From positions 279,614 through 343,613 of the forward strand of contig QYAI01000035.1 of NCBI GenBank assembly GCA_003988855.1: a stretch of 64,000 nt of DNA. Reading direction: 5' to 3'. Origin of the DNA: Arachnopeziza araneosa. Its lineage: Eukaryota; Ascomycota; Leotiomycetes; Helotiales; Arachnopezizaceae. The translations under genes and the position numbers were made by a program. The notes below the pieces were generated by a model. It ran no database searches. It was given only the letters and a program-made list of their open reading frames with translations, and had not been told where the DNA came from. This document shows, one piece after another, positions 11,656 through 21,564 of this stretch (the first letter of the stretch is position 1; every line of letters begins with the position of its first letter).

Positions 11656-13397
11656 GTTTGATAGTTTGCATGAGTTGTAAGATGGGTGCAATAATTGCAA
11701 ACTGTGTGAAGCTAGAAGATAATCAGGAGGCAGAATTGTGGCATTAAGGGCAATCGAAGCATCATGGGATTATAGCCTGCTGGTATGAAGGTCATTTGAA
11801 TAAAGGAGGGTGAGATGCTACGCTGAAATCAAATCAACCATCTATTCCACTCCCAAATCTTTCAAATTGAGAGTGTTTTCTCAATAGCTGAGGTATCTAT
11901 GTTTTGCTGCGGAACACGAGCACCGGATAGAGAATGTTTCCGTGTAGCTTGGAATGTAGAGTGGAAGAGATGCAACAGGGGCCTTGGCCCAAATATTCTT
12001 CGAACTGCCACATGTCAAAATTGACATTGGAAATTAGTTCTTGAGAAACAAAGCATGATAATATACTTAGCAAGTAGCTCTGCTTCCCACAGAGCATCTC
12101 GGGTTAGTGCAGCCAAGTGAGACTAGCCTCTAGCCACCAGCTCTCCGGGACTTGGTCCTGTGCTGGAGCAGAGGAGCTGGGAAGACTTGGTCATGGAAAG
12201 TTGAAACTATTCCCCGATTCAAGATGCTTGGTTGTCCTCCTCCTCCTGTCCGCAATATCCTTGGACGTTTCATTCCAGGGCCAGGAAGGGAAGACGACAC
12301 CAGAGAAACACCGGCTCTTATCGTTATCGCTATCAGCGTTGACAGGAGAGTTTTGGTCAGCCACTGCGGACATGAGTCGAGGAGACTCGCCATGCAAGCG
12401 CAACAATATATCCTCGATGCACTCATCGCGTGAGAAAGGTGCAAGGTGCAGATTAAGCCTCTGGGAATATCAAACGCTTCTCAGGCGAGAGGGTGGATGG
12501 GAAGCAAGGAGAAGGCATCGATCGGAATTGTTGGTGGCTGGCCGCTCTTCGTCCACCATATCAAGCAGCAAATCATTGTAGCAGTGACCAATCGACGGCG
12601 ATGTTGACCTCGCCCTGCGTCCGTTTCAATTCTTCAATGGTTGGCTAGCATCAAAACCCTTTTCCTGCATCTCCGCCGCCTTGCTCCAACTTTAGCGACC
12701 AACCTGAACCAAACCAAACCAAACCAAACCAAACCAAACCAAACCAAACCTCCCCATCAACCTCCCCATCAACCCACCCACCACAACGACCTGCAAAACG
12801 AACCTCCTACCCGCCCTCCACCGAATCACCATCCCCCAAGATTGCTAGATCCAACGGCCAAACACGTCTCCCAAACCTCTCGAAAACGACATCAGCGCTT
12901 AATCGGATCGCCTTCGCGCGCTCCCCCTACAGCTTCCTCGGGTGTTCCATTCAAAGCCTGCTGGAACAAGGAGTGCATCAAACTTGCCGTCTCCAAGCAT
13001 TTCCATCGACTGTTGCTCGTGCTCAGGCTTCGTCGCGCACGAACGATATCCTCACCAAAAGTTCATCACGATTGCTTTCCTCCTTGCTGCAGACCCGATT
13101 AGCTCCCGTTGAAGGAACGACGAGAACGATAGCCACATCTTGTCCTGTCTCGGAACTCGTCACAGCTGTGTGAGCTCTCCCCATCGAGTACCGGCCTCTC
13201 CCAAGCTTTAAAGGTAGGTATCTTCACAAGAATAGTCTCGCCTCGCCTCACCTCACCAGGTAGCGGGAGGACCAGCTTCCGATGTGTCAAAGAGTTCTAA
13301 CCTGTTATGCAGTGTCGCCTCTCCCTTTAACAAACAACCTCGAACCCTCCCACTTCGCATATTTCTCTTTGCTCAATACAACTTTGCTACTTCAAAC
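11656..13397. other. Intergenic / long upstream region of rac1
   Basis: About 1.7 kb without a convincing gene between the WD40 gene and rac1. The second half is C-rich on the plus strand, with an (AAACC)n tract at 12707-12750 and repeated CTCGC/CTCAC pyrimidine runs near 13225-13260, typical of fungal promoters and 5' leaders. ORFs here are artefacts of that composition. Confidence 0.5.
12707..12750 (+). repeat. (AAACC)n microsatellite
   Basis: Roughly eight and a half uninterrupted copies of the 5-mer AAACC, followed by two copies of a 10-mer of the type TCCCCATCAA. It lies about 650 bases upstream of the rac1 start codon. Confidence 0.9.
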
Positions 13398-14374
13398 ATG
13401 GCAGCTCCAGGAACACAATCTCTCAAGGTGAGACTTCGGCGCCACACCGCACTTCGATCGAGCGAGGCTGACTTCATTCTCCTAGTGCGTCGTCACCGGC
13501 GATGGTGCTGTAGGCAAGGTATAACTATACTCGGACTCGGCGAAAAACTTGTGGTAGCTGACAGGCTCGTTAGACATGTCTTCTCATCTCATACACCACC
13601 AATGCCTTTCCCGGAGAATATATTCCCACTGTGTGAGTACAAACGCGAGCTCTTGGACATACAGCGCTGATTACAGCAGATTCGACAACTACTCTGCCAG
13701 CGTCATGGTAGATGGAAAGCCTATTAGCTTGGGTCTTTGGGATACTGCTGGACAAGAAGATTATGATCGACTGCGACCGCTCTCATACCCCCAGACGGAT
13801 GTTTTCCTAATTTGCTTCTCAATCGTCTCGCCACCATCTTTCGACAACGTCCGCGCAAAGGTTCGACAGCTCGCTTGATCGTCGGTATTTGAGTGCTAAC
13901 TTCACCGTAGTGGTTCCCTGAAATTGACCACCATGCACCATCAGTCCCTATCATTCTTGTTGGTACCAAGCTTGATTTGAGAGAGGATCCCGCCACACTT
14001 GAAAGCTTGAGACAGAAGCGCATGGAACCAGTGTCTTATGATCAAGCCTTGATTGTAGCGAAGGAGATCCGAGCCCACAAGTACTTGGAATGTTCTGCCC
14101 TGACTCAACGAAATTTGAAGAGCGTATTCGATGAGGCGATTAGGTAGGTGAAATAATCTTTGTATTTGTCAATTTTTGGTGGCCGCAGGGATTTTCCCTT
14201 CTTCCAAGCAGCATCCAAAAACGACTGTGTTCAAATGCCGCGTCCTAGCAAGAGGCATTTATTACAGACGCTCTCTGCTCAAAGAATCAAGTACTGACAG
14301 ATCCTGACAGAGCTGTTCTGAGCCCGAGACCGCAGCCAACAAAGAAGAAGTCCAACAAATGTACGATCCTGTAG
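13398..14374 (+). CDS. rac1: Rac-type Rho GTPase
   Basis: Six exons (13398-13427, 13486-13518, 13574-13632, 13680-13860, 13911-14143, 14311-14374) give 199 residues. G1 is GDGAVGKT at residues 15-22. The effector region reads FPGEYIPTVFDNYS, G3 is DTAGQEDYDRLRPLSYPQ, G4 is GTKLDLRED and G5 is ECSALTQ. The tail is a polybasic KKKSNK followed by the prenylation box CTIL, which with the insert wording (LRQKRMEPVSYDQ) points to Rac rather than Cdc42. Rac GTPases direct polarised growth, septation and NADPH oxidase activity in moulds (family knowledge). The first two exons are only 30 and 33 nt. The fourth intron uses a weak donor (GTTCGA), but the resulting protein is colinear with Rac throughout. 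Confidence 0.95.
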
Positions 14375-15029
14375 AGCGGTTACGGAAAGCGGTAATGAGG
14401 CGGGGTCAGCATAACGACACAATGAAAACCTCTTCTGAATTTTGGAGCTGGAGGCAGAAGTATTTTACCTGTCTTTTTCTCTTATTTCTCTAGACACGGA
14501 AGCACAAGCTCTCAAAAACAAGGAAAACCGCATTACAATTTGTTTTAGGTGGGAAAGAGGTCCTGGATATTAGTGTTGGGTTTTCTGCTCAGCATTTTCT
14601 CTTCTGTCGGACAGTTCAGTGAGGCATTCCATTCATTGTGTCTTTCTCGGATCCTCGGCTCTGAGATAGAGATATGAAAGGGAAGGAAGGTGGAAATGTT
14701 CGAGTACTAATGTTGGATTCTTGCATTTCCTGTAGATAATGGATCTGCACCACAAGTTTTGAACTCAAAGCAAGGACATGGGGCAGTTGGGTTACCATTG
14801 GTAGTGATGGATGTTGGTCTGGATGGATGGACGATATGAAACCCTTCTTCTGCATAGCATTTTCCTGTTTTCTGTTAGGCATACCCTTCGTTTTTTTAAA
14901 TGATAGAGTACTTTTCTTCCATTTCGATACCAAAACGTCTATTACTGTTTGTCTTCTATACAATTTTGACTCTCTAAGCCTTTTGCCTACCTATGACCTC
15001 AATATGCAACAGATGTAAAATGATAGCGC
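14375..15029. other. Convergent 3' region
   Basis: Interval between the rac1 stop codon and the stop codon of the minus-strand Nop6-like gene. It should hold both 3' ends. No protein-like frame was seen. Confidence 0.5.
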
Positions 15030-16187
15030 TCATGCAGCGCTAGGAACCATTCTCCTTCGGCTGGGATGAATAGCACTCTCATTAATAGCAGCTGCACCGG
15101 CCTTTGTTCCTTCCATTGCCTTGACGGCTTTCGCCTTCTCCTCCTCATGAATCTTCCGTATCCGCTCCTCATTCAACTTTGCGTTCTTCTCCTTAATCTT
15201 GTCCTTTCTCTCTTTGGTATTGCCACCGCCTCCAGCCCTACAACATGATTAGCGACTGACGAAAGATTCACAAATTTGATCAAACACACGTCAATTCCAC
15301 GTTGATCTTCCTCCCTGGACTAAGCCCATCATCAAACGTGCTATGGTGCATGATTTTCAAACAGGTCTTCATGTGATCGTACCCATCGAACTCGACAAAA
15401 GCGCAGCCTTTGCACTTTGCGGGGCTGTCTTTCTGTGTGAGAAGTCGCACTGATGAGGGATGCACTTTCGCAAAGTGCGAGGTCACGGATTCTTTCGTTG
15501 CACTGAACGGGAGGTTGCCTGGATTTAATCAGATCTTATCAGGAAAATAAGGAGGGGTGAAATACCAACGAAGACTATAAATCTAGTCGACTTCTCTTCT
15601 TTGGGCTTTTCGGAATCACCATTCGTAGAAATTGTGCTTTCGCCTTTGCGCTTCTTCTCGCGGTTGCGATTGTTCTTCTTGGATTTCTTCTCACTGTCTG
15701 CTTTTGAGTCGCCATTGGGCTCGCCTGCCTCCTCAGACCTCGACTCAGCATCTTCCTTTGCGACAAGCTCTGCAGCTCGTCTTTCAGCTTTCCGCTCTTT
15801 CTTTGATTTTTTCGGCGCTCCTCCTGCTTCGAGCTCTCCCATTGCCACATCTGCTTCGACAGCCGGCTCATCTCCTCCCAGCAATTTTTTCTCTTTCTTA
15901 TGCTTCTTCGACACCTTCTGTTTCTCCACAGGCTCGGCCTCAACACCAGCTTCAGCATCCTCTCGTTTCCTCTTCTTATCTTTTTTTTCTTTGCTCAATT
16001 TCTTACTCTCGGCATCATCTACCCCTTTTGCCTCTTCCGCATCCCTTTTCCGCTTCTTGCTCTTCTTTTCTGTGCTCTGGACCTCGAACTCGACATTTTC
16101 ATCTCCAGGGAGGTCGGAAATGGCAGCTTCAGCAGCGCGCTTTTTGGCTTTTCGCTCAGCACGCGTGGCTTCGGTGTTTTTGCCCAT
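15030..16187 (-). CDS. Nop6-like RNA-binding protein (one RRM)
   Basis: Three exons (16187-15566, 15518-15290, 15237-15030) give 352 residues. Residues 1-200 are a highly charged Lys/Glu/Ala-rich region with many KKSKK and KRKR clusters, likely nuclear or nucleolar signals and coiled coil. One RRM follows (about residues 202-285): FIVFVGNLPFS is RNP2 and CKGCAFVEFDGY is RNP1. The tail is basic and helical. This architecture resembles yeast Nop6, a factor of small-subunit ribosome biogenesis; that identity is probable rather than certain, since several nucleolar RRM proteins look alike. Introns are 47 and 52 nt. The gene is divergent from the APH-like gene, with 490 bp between starts. Confidence 0.8.
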
Positions 16188-16677
16188 TATCTAATCGGGT
16201 ACGAAGTCAAAGTTTGAGAATTGGGTTTGAATTGTCTGTGGTGAATTTTTCAAGATGAACGATGGCGAGGGGATCTGAAAACTGTGATCACGTGTATGGC
16301 TTTTCCCCAAACAGGCACGGACTTTTTCCCCTATCTGGCATAGCGCCAAATGATATCCCGAAGCTGCAGGCTTGTGGTCTTTTGCCTTTCTACTTTCCTG
16401 ATCAAACTGAGCTCGACTTCCACCCTTGTGAGTGTTCCGGGGAAAGATGCTATACCCACAAATGACACTTATAGCAATGGCAGCCGCTCGGATATCTCAG
16501 CGCATTCAGCCAATGTCCAGTCAATCCCTCATCCTCCCATCTACCTTCGACTATTTCAACCAACCGGCAATATATATTTATCTTCTACACGAGTGCCGCT
16601 ACGGCCTTCGGGCTTCAATGGCATCAACATGTTTTGAGTCCTCAGACATCCATTAAGTTTTGATTCCATACGTCTCG
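16188..16677. promoter_or_regulatory. Divergent promoter interval
   Basis: 490 bp between the start of the minus-strand Nop6-like gene and the plus-strand APH-like gene, so it must supply both promoters. A TATATATTTAT run at about 16569-16580 is a TATA candidate for the plus-strand gene. Short ORFs in it look random. Confidence 0.45.
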
Positions 16678-18306
16678 ATGGATTCTCAAGCACAAACCCT
16701 TCCACTTCTTCGTGGCACTACTACCTTAGAAGCTGCCCTAGAACAAGAGGAAAACATGCTCCTCGAATTGGCGTATCCTGAGCTACGACTGGATTTCTTT
16801 GCATGGCTCCTCACTCACCGCGTAGACATTGAGGATACAGTCTCGTATCATCTAGGCTTGACTGGATCGGAGATATGCCGGCTCGGAGAAGTGAGAGAGT
16901 GGATACATGGCAGTTTCAATGTTTGTATACCAGTTTATGTTGACAACTGGCACAAGCATCCCAGGAGACGAGTTATCATCAGATTCCCTTTGCCTTACAA
17001 GATAGGAGAATCTACATATCCTGGCAACGCTGACGAGAAACTCCGCTGTGAGGCCGCTACATTCATTTGGATACGGGAGCATTGTTCCCATGTTCCCATA
17101 CCTCACCTTTGGGGATTTGGATTTATCGGTGGCCAGAGTGTATGGAATCCAAACACCCTTTAATCTTCAGTCTAAAACTCACTCAGACCCGTATAGTTCA
17201 CCGAACCTGAGAACGTACCTTTGAAAACTAGACTGATTTGGTATCTCCGACGACACATATCATCGCTTTTCGGATTTCCCCTACCTTGCCGTTATATAAG
17301 CCACCGTCGCCAATTTATCTTAGAGCATGGATATCTAATCATGGACTATATCGAGGGTACAGGCGTAAAGATGCTCTCAGAGACATGGGATGAATTTCGA
17401 CATTGCCAAGCTCAAAGGACAAACCTCTTTAAAGACTTGTCCCGTATTATGCTTTTGTTGAGTCAATCGCCTCTGCCGCGTATTGGATCTTGGACATTGG
17501 ACTCAAATGGATTCCTACGGCTTAGCAACCGTCCCTTAACCCTTCGTCTTCAGCAATTAGAGAATGAGGGGATTTTGACTAACATCGAGAGGAGCTTGAC
17601 TTACTCGGCAACGGATGCGTATTACCTCGATCTTCTCTCATGCCACGATAGTCGCATTCGGCATCAACCAAACTCTTTAAACGATGAGAACGATGGTCGT
17701 GCACAGATGGCAAACTTGACTATCATGCGGGCCCTCCTTTCATATTTCACGAACCGAGAATTCCGTCATGGGCCTTTCGTTTTTAGGCTTACAGACCTTC
17801 ATCAGAGTAATATCTTCGTAGATGATGATTGGCATATCAAATGTCTAGTGGACCTTGAGTGGGCATGCTCGTTACCCATAGAGACAATGCGCCCTCCATA
17901 TTGGCTGACTGGTTGTTTTGCAGATGAACTCGTTGGTCAGCACCTTGATAGCTTCAGCAATGCATATCATGAATTTATGGAGGTTTTTGAGGAAGAGGAG
18001 AAGTCATTCCCCCCTGGGAATGGTGTTTCTTTGTATCGTACAAATATCATGAGGAAAGGTTGGAAGATCGGTAACTTTTGGTATTTCCAAGCCCTGGATA
18101 GTCCAAAAGGATTGTATAATATTTTTCGCGATCACATCCAGCCAATATTTGCGCCTTCTCATAATACTGATCCGGATTTCCCACGGATTGTATCAGAATA
18201 TTGGGCTGCGGGAGTCAATGATGTTATAAGTGCCAAGCTCCAAGATAAGGAGGTGTACGAAAGAATGGTACGCCAGAATTTTGAGGATGCTTGCAGCGAT
18301 AGCTGA
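16678..18306 (+). CDS. APH-like (aminoglycoside phosphotransferase fold) protein
   Basis: Two exons (16678-17139 and 17197-18306) give 523 residues, with a 57-nt intron (donor GTATGG, acceptor ATAG). The protein has the kinase-fold marks of the fungal APH family: a nucleotide-loop-like WIHGSFNVCIPVYV, RRRVIIRFPLPYKIG with the probable phosphate-binding residues, the hinge YLIMDYIEGTGVKML, the catalytic loop LTDLHQSNIFVDDDW (Asp about residue 354) and the metal-binding LVDLEWA (Asp about 373). Catalytic residues look intact. These families are numerous in moulds and their substrates are mostly unknown, so real aminoglycoside resistance should not be assumed. The start is the first ATG of the frame. 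Confidence 0.85.
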
Positions 18307-18447
18307 AAGCATGTTTTCAATCACCATTGAATATTTGTAATTTTACTTCGCTTACAGTTTGATGCGGCTAAATTGTATTCGCTCGATGACAATGCTACAT
18401 ATGTTATGGATGAGCCACGCCTTTATTTTCCCCGCCTCCTCCTAGCG

Positions 18448-18990
18448 TTATCCCCGGAAGATGACAGTTGTTTCGTCGAGGAGACCTTTGGTAACATCTG
18501 CTCGGGCTTGGCGTTTTCTCTCTTCTTCTTCTTCTTCTGCAGCAGCTTTAGCAGCAGCTTCGTTCTCGGCGGCACGTTTTGCGTCATCTTCGTCGGGCAT
18601 TTTAAGCTCTGTATTCAAGCTATCAGCATAGTTGAGAGCAGATGGAGTATACAGTCTACATGCTTCTGAATGTCTCCTGACCTTGATGATAGACAGGGGT
18701 TTGAGGTTATTCTTATGGGCTGTGAAAGAGTGGAAGTCGTAGGAATAGGGTACTCTCCTATCATTACAACTCTGGCAGAATGCAATTGCCCTTGAATTTA
18801 AGAGACACTTCAGACTTCTGCATTTGTGTTTTGCGAAAGCGATAATACATGGCGTGCGCGCTGACGCGTGATAGTCTCCTTTTAGAAGAGGCTGCATATC
18901 CTGAACTGTATAACCGGCCACTGCCCCAATTCGAAAGAAGTGGCATATTTCGTGACCGGTGATAAAAGGCAACGTGATGTAACCGTCAGA
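18448..18990 (-). pseudogene. Fragment with a HEICH metallopeptidase-like motif, possibly M35-like
   Basis: An open minus-strand frame reads ITLPFITGHEICHFF near its upstream end, with HEICH fitting HExxH. Further down, PSALNYADSLNTEL is faintly like the NNADSY stretch of fungal aspzincin (M35-like) peptidases. It ends in a low-complexity Ala/Glu segment (DDAKRAAENEAAAKAAAEEE) and stops at 18448. The frame begins just after a stop codon with no ATG or signal peptide, so it is a truncated gene or the 3' exon of one whose upstream part is lost in AT-rich DNA. Family assignment is weak; the motif may be fortuitous. Confidence 0.35.
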
Positions 18991-19301
18991 GTTAAGTAAT
19001 GGACTTTACATGAAGTTTTTTATTTAAAATAAATAAAATCTTTATATTTAACTTGTTATCTTGTAGTAATTCTTAAGATATCCAATCACAGAATAACTCT
19101 AAGATTAAAACACCATAGTAAAGTAGCTAGCGTCTTACACAAGAAGGAGATTCTTAGAATTACAGAACAAATGGAGCTGTAGAGGTTAGAAAGTCGGGCC
19201 CAGAGTGGCAAACTCCTTGAACAGAAAAACCAATCGATGGCAGTACATGTGCAATATGATTGTCAGAAAATATACAGAATTTAGAGAGCACTGCTCAATC
19301 C
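18991..19301. other. AT-rich gap, no gene
   Basis: AT-rich sequence, especially 19018-19090, between two decayed genes. No frame or motif was recognised. It is probably degraded DNA. Confidence 0.4.
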
Positions 19302-19640
19302 TCATCCAGATTTACGAAGCCGCAAGTCAAAAATAGGTGATTCCCTGCTCCTGTTAACCAATTCGAGCGGTGGCAGTCCAAGGAGAGCGGTCATTATTGC
19401 AAGACTGTGGGCCTCATTCTGCTCGTCAGATTCGTGGTCGTAGATGCGAAAGAGACTTTCGTGTTCGAGAAGGTCCCCGGCCTAGCATGACCGAAGTCAG
19501 TCTCTGAAAATAGAATCATGAGAAATCAGTGGGAAAATTCTGCACTAAGAGCCCTACACTCTAGAGATCTACGGTATTTCCCTAGCTCATATTAAGTATA
19601 ACCTCAGGTGCTCGATACGGCACCGGCATCGCATTCCGCC
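19302..19640 (-). pseudogene. Protein-kinase relic (SRPK-like C-lobe) with stop codons at Trp positions
   Basis: On the minus strand, 19617-19600 encodes YRAPEV in a frame continuing VILNMS, stop, GNTVDL, stop, SVG. The two stops are TAG codons at 19584-19582 and 19563-19561, exactly where fungal SRPK-like kinases have Trp after the APE motif. A likely intron then ends in CTAG before DLLEHESLFRIYDHES and LAIMTALLGLPPLEL (about 19490-19340), the C-lobe wording of the same family, and the frame closes with TGA at 19304-19302. Two TGG-to-TAG changes in conserved places indicate a dead gene hit by G-to-A mutation. I could not recover the N-lobe with confidence. Confidence 0.7.
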
Positions 19641-20273
19641 TATGCTCGTTGCCGCTGCGGTGAGGAAAACGAACGAAAGAGCCTTTTCGCAAACATGTTC
19701 TAACACAGCGTCTATCACGTCGAGTTTTCAGAGAGCCTGAGCCACTCACTGAGTCACCCATAATATACTCTGCAAACCGATATGGTATTTCGCCAGCCGC
19801 CGATATGTTGTTGATGAGGACTGAGGACTAGACGGGGTGCCAGAGCCATCAGCGCTTACTCTAGCGGCATGCGCGCGGCTTAGGGCCAATTAAGGTCGCA
19901 GATTTCCGCGTAGGCTCCAATATCTTTGATGTACTCAGTATCCGTCAGCCTGCAGCCGGCTTACTGGTACAAAATATGTGCTTGATCTAAACATGAGAAA
20001 TAGGTGATTTAAATCAACAGGAGAACTGGTTTCGTCACTATTTACTTCAGAAATGAAGTGAGCAATTCACGGCACCACTAAAACTCATTGCAAACTTCAA
20101 AAGAATGCGCCTAGGGATATGGACATACTTTTATCATTATGAGAATGTATGAAATGTTTATATATAGGCACACTATGAGCATCTCACGTTGTGATGCAGG
20201 AGTAAGGAATGCTTCGCACCATATACATAACCATAAATTCTCCTGCAAACAAGTCCCAGCATACGACAAGGCG
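19641..20273. other. Gap with no readable gene
   Basis: Probably contains the eroded N-terminal half of the kinase relic on the minus strand and the 3' flank of the DUF7704-like gene. I looked for kinase motifs here and found none I trust. Confidence 0.35.
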
Positions 20274-21363
20274 CTATGAACTTTTTTGCCTCAACTTGAC
20301 AGGTTGAACATCGGGTCCAAAAAGCCCGAGAAGATATGCAGTCCTAATTAAACATAGACCCGCCTGTCACCCGATATCAGCATTACAATCAACAAGAAGG
20401 AAGTAGGACAGGTACTGTGAAACCAATGCTTGCGCTTGTCATTACGTTCTGCCGGTTCATTAGTATAGGCTTCTACAACAATATTCTTGAGAGACGTTTG
20501 GGAGGTTCAACAGATGAGGAAATAAAGCGAAGCTATAGCGTCATAGCTCCTACTTTGCAAAGAAAATATCAAGTTGGTAGGAAAGAAAACATTACCCAAT
20601 TTGCCACATCAACGAGAGTAGAGTAGTCCATTAAGTAGCAGGTTATTCCAACATCTACTAGCGGATCAGCGCTGCAGAAGAGCGAAATTTGCGAGAGAGA
20701 GCTCTAGTAGAGAAAATAGCAAGTCAATATGAGACTAAATCTTACGGCCGATGTCAGCAAGCCATAATGCAATGACATAGTTTCTAACAACTTTGGGCTC
20801 AGTTGTGCTTTGAAGAACAGCAATGCCAACCATGGCCATTAGCAAGTACATATTTCCAAGTCTAAACATATGTTAGCTCCATTATGAAATATCCAGAAAG
20901 AAGCTTTGGGATCCTAAACCCCTTCAAGAATAGGAAACTATAGTCTGGCTCCAAAGATTCAACGATGACAGGCAAGTCTGAAGAGCGAATCAACAAGAGT
21001 GCTTACTGAGATGCAATTACTGGAGCCGAAATTAGCATGTTGTTTTATCAGCATATTTCAGTGTTCAAACAAGAGCCTCTCATTTGAGTGACTACGACTT
21101 GACAGTGACGGCAAAAAGAACCACGCAACTCGGAGTGTCTTACTACGAGCATTGTCCGAAATGGGCTCAATATGGGAACCAGGGATTTGCTCGGCAATGA
21201 ACCATTCTGAGTTGATGAAAGGCGCCACTGCTCCTGCAACACTGGGATTCCATTAGCTGGTATTGAGGCAATGAAAGAGAGCGAGGATATTTGGTACTCA
21301 CAGTGATATCGGTTCCGCAACCGTCATGACAAACCGAGGAATTGGAGGAAGTATGGTAGTCAT
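20274..21363 (-). CDS. DUF7704-like four-helix membrane protein with a 13-nt exon
   Basis: Exons on the minus strand: 21363-21302, 21241-21144, 21019-21007 (13 nt), 20861-20746 and 20657-20596, all joined in one frame by canonical signals. They give MTTILPPIPRFVMTVAEPIS, then APFINSEWFIAEQIPGSHIE, then QLGNMYLLMAMVGIAVL, then TEPKVVRNYVIALWLADIG, then VGITCYLMDYSTLVDVANW. This wording is that of the fungal DUF7704 membrane-protein family as I recall it; function unknown. The terminal exon is recognisable as IRTAYLLGLFGPD with stop at 20276-20274, but the splice reaching it is not resolved. An apparent TGA at about 20369 or a missing exon leaves open whether the 3' end is intact. It shares a 201-bp divergent promoter with the telobox gene. 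Confidence 0.6.
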
Positions 21364-21564
21364 TATTAATGACGGTGTTTGGAAGAAGATGATTGCTGGT
21401 TTTGGGTCTTGGGGGTGACTCGAGTCCGAGTAGGTCCGAGCGGGTGCGGCCTCTGCTCTTTCAGCCTCGCGCTCCAGAAGCCTTCTTCCGGTAACAACAA
21501 TTCTCCATCTAAATCCTCGTCTACCACACACAATCATTCGAGATGTTTGTGCATATCTCATACT
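21364..21564. promoter_or_regulatory. Short bidirectional promoter
   Basis: Only 201 bp separate the start codons of the minus-strand DUF7704-like gene and the plus-strand double-telobox Myb gene, so both promoters and 5' leaders must fit here. The frame of the Myb gene stays open across it without an ATG, which is why the start is placed at 21565. Confidence 0.5.

Noticed and set aside
15601..16258. Plus-strand ORFs of about 200 codons opposite the Nop6-like gene
   Set aside because: They are antisense images of Lys/Glu-rich codons, giving Ser/Phe/Leu-rich nonsense.
16678..18306. Idea that the APH-like gene is an antibiotic-resistance gene
   Set aside because: The fold is common in moulds with unknown substrates, and nothing in the sequence or neighbourhood points to aminoglycosides.
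21379..21564. Upstream extension of the telobox protein frame
   Set aside because: It starts only at a TTG and lies in the divergent promoter; the first ATG is at 21565.
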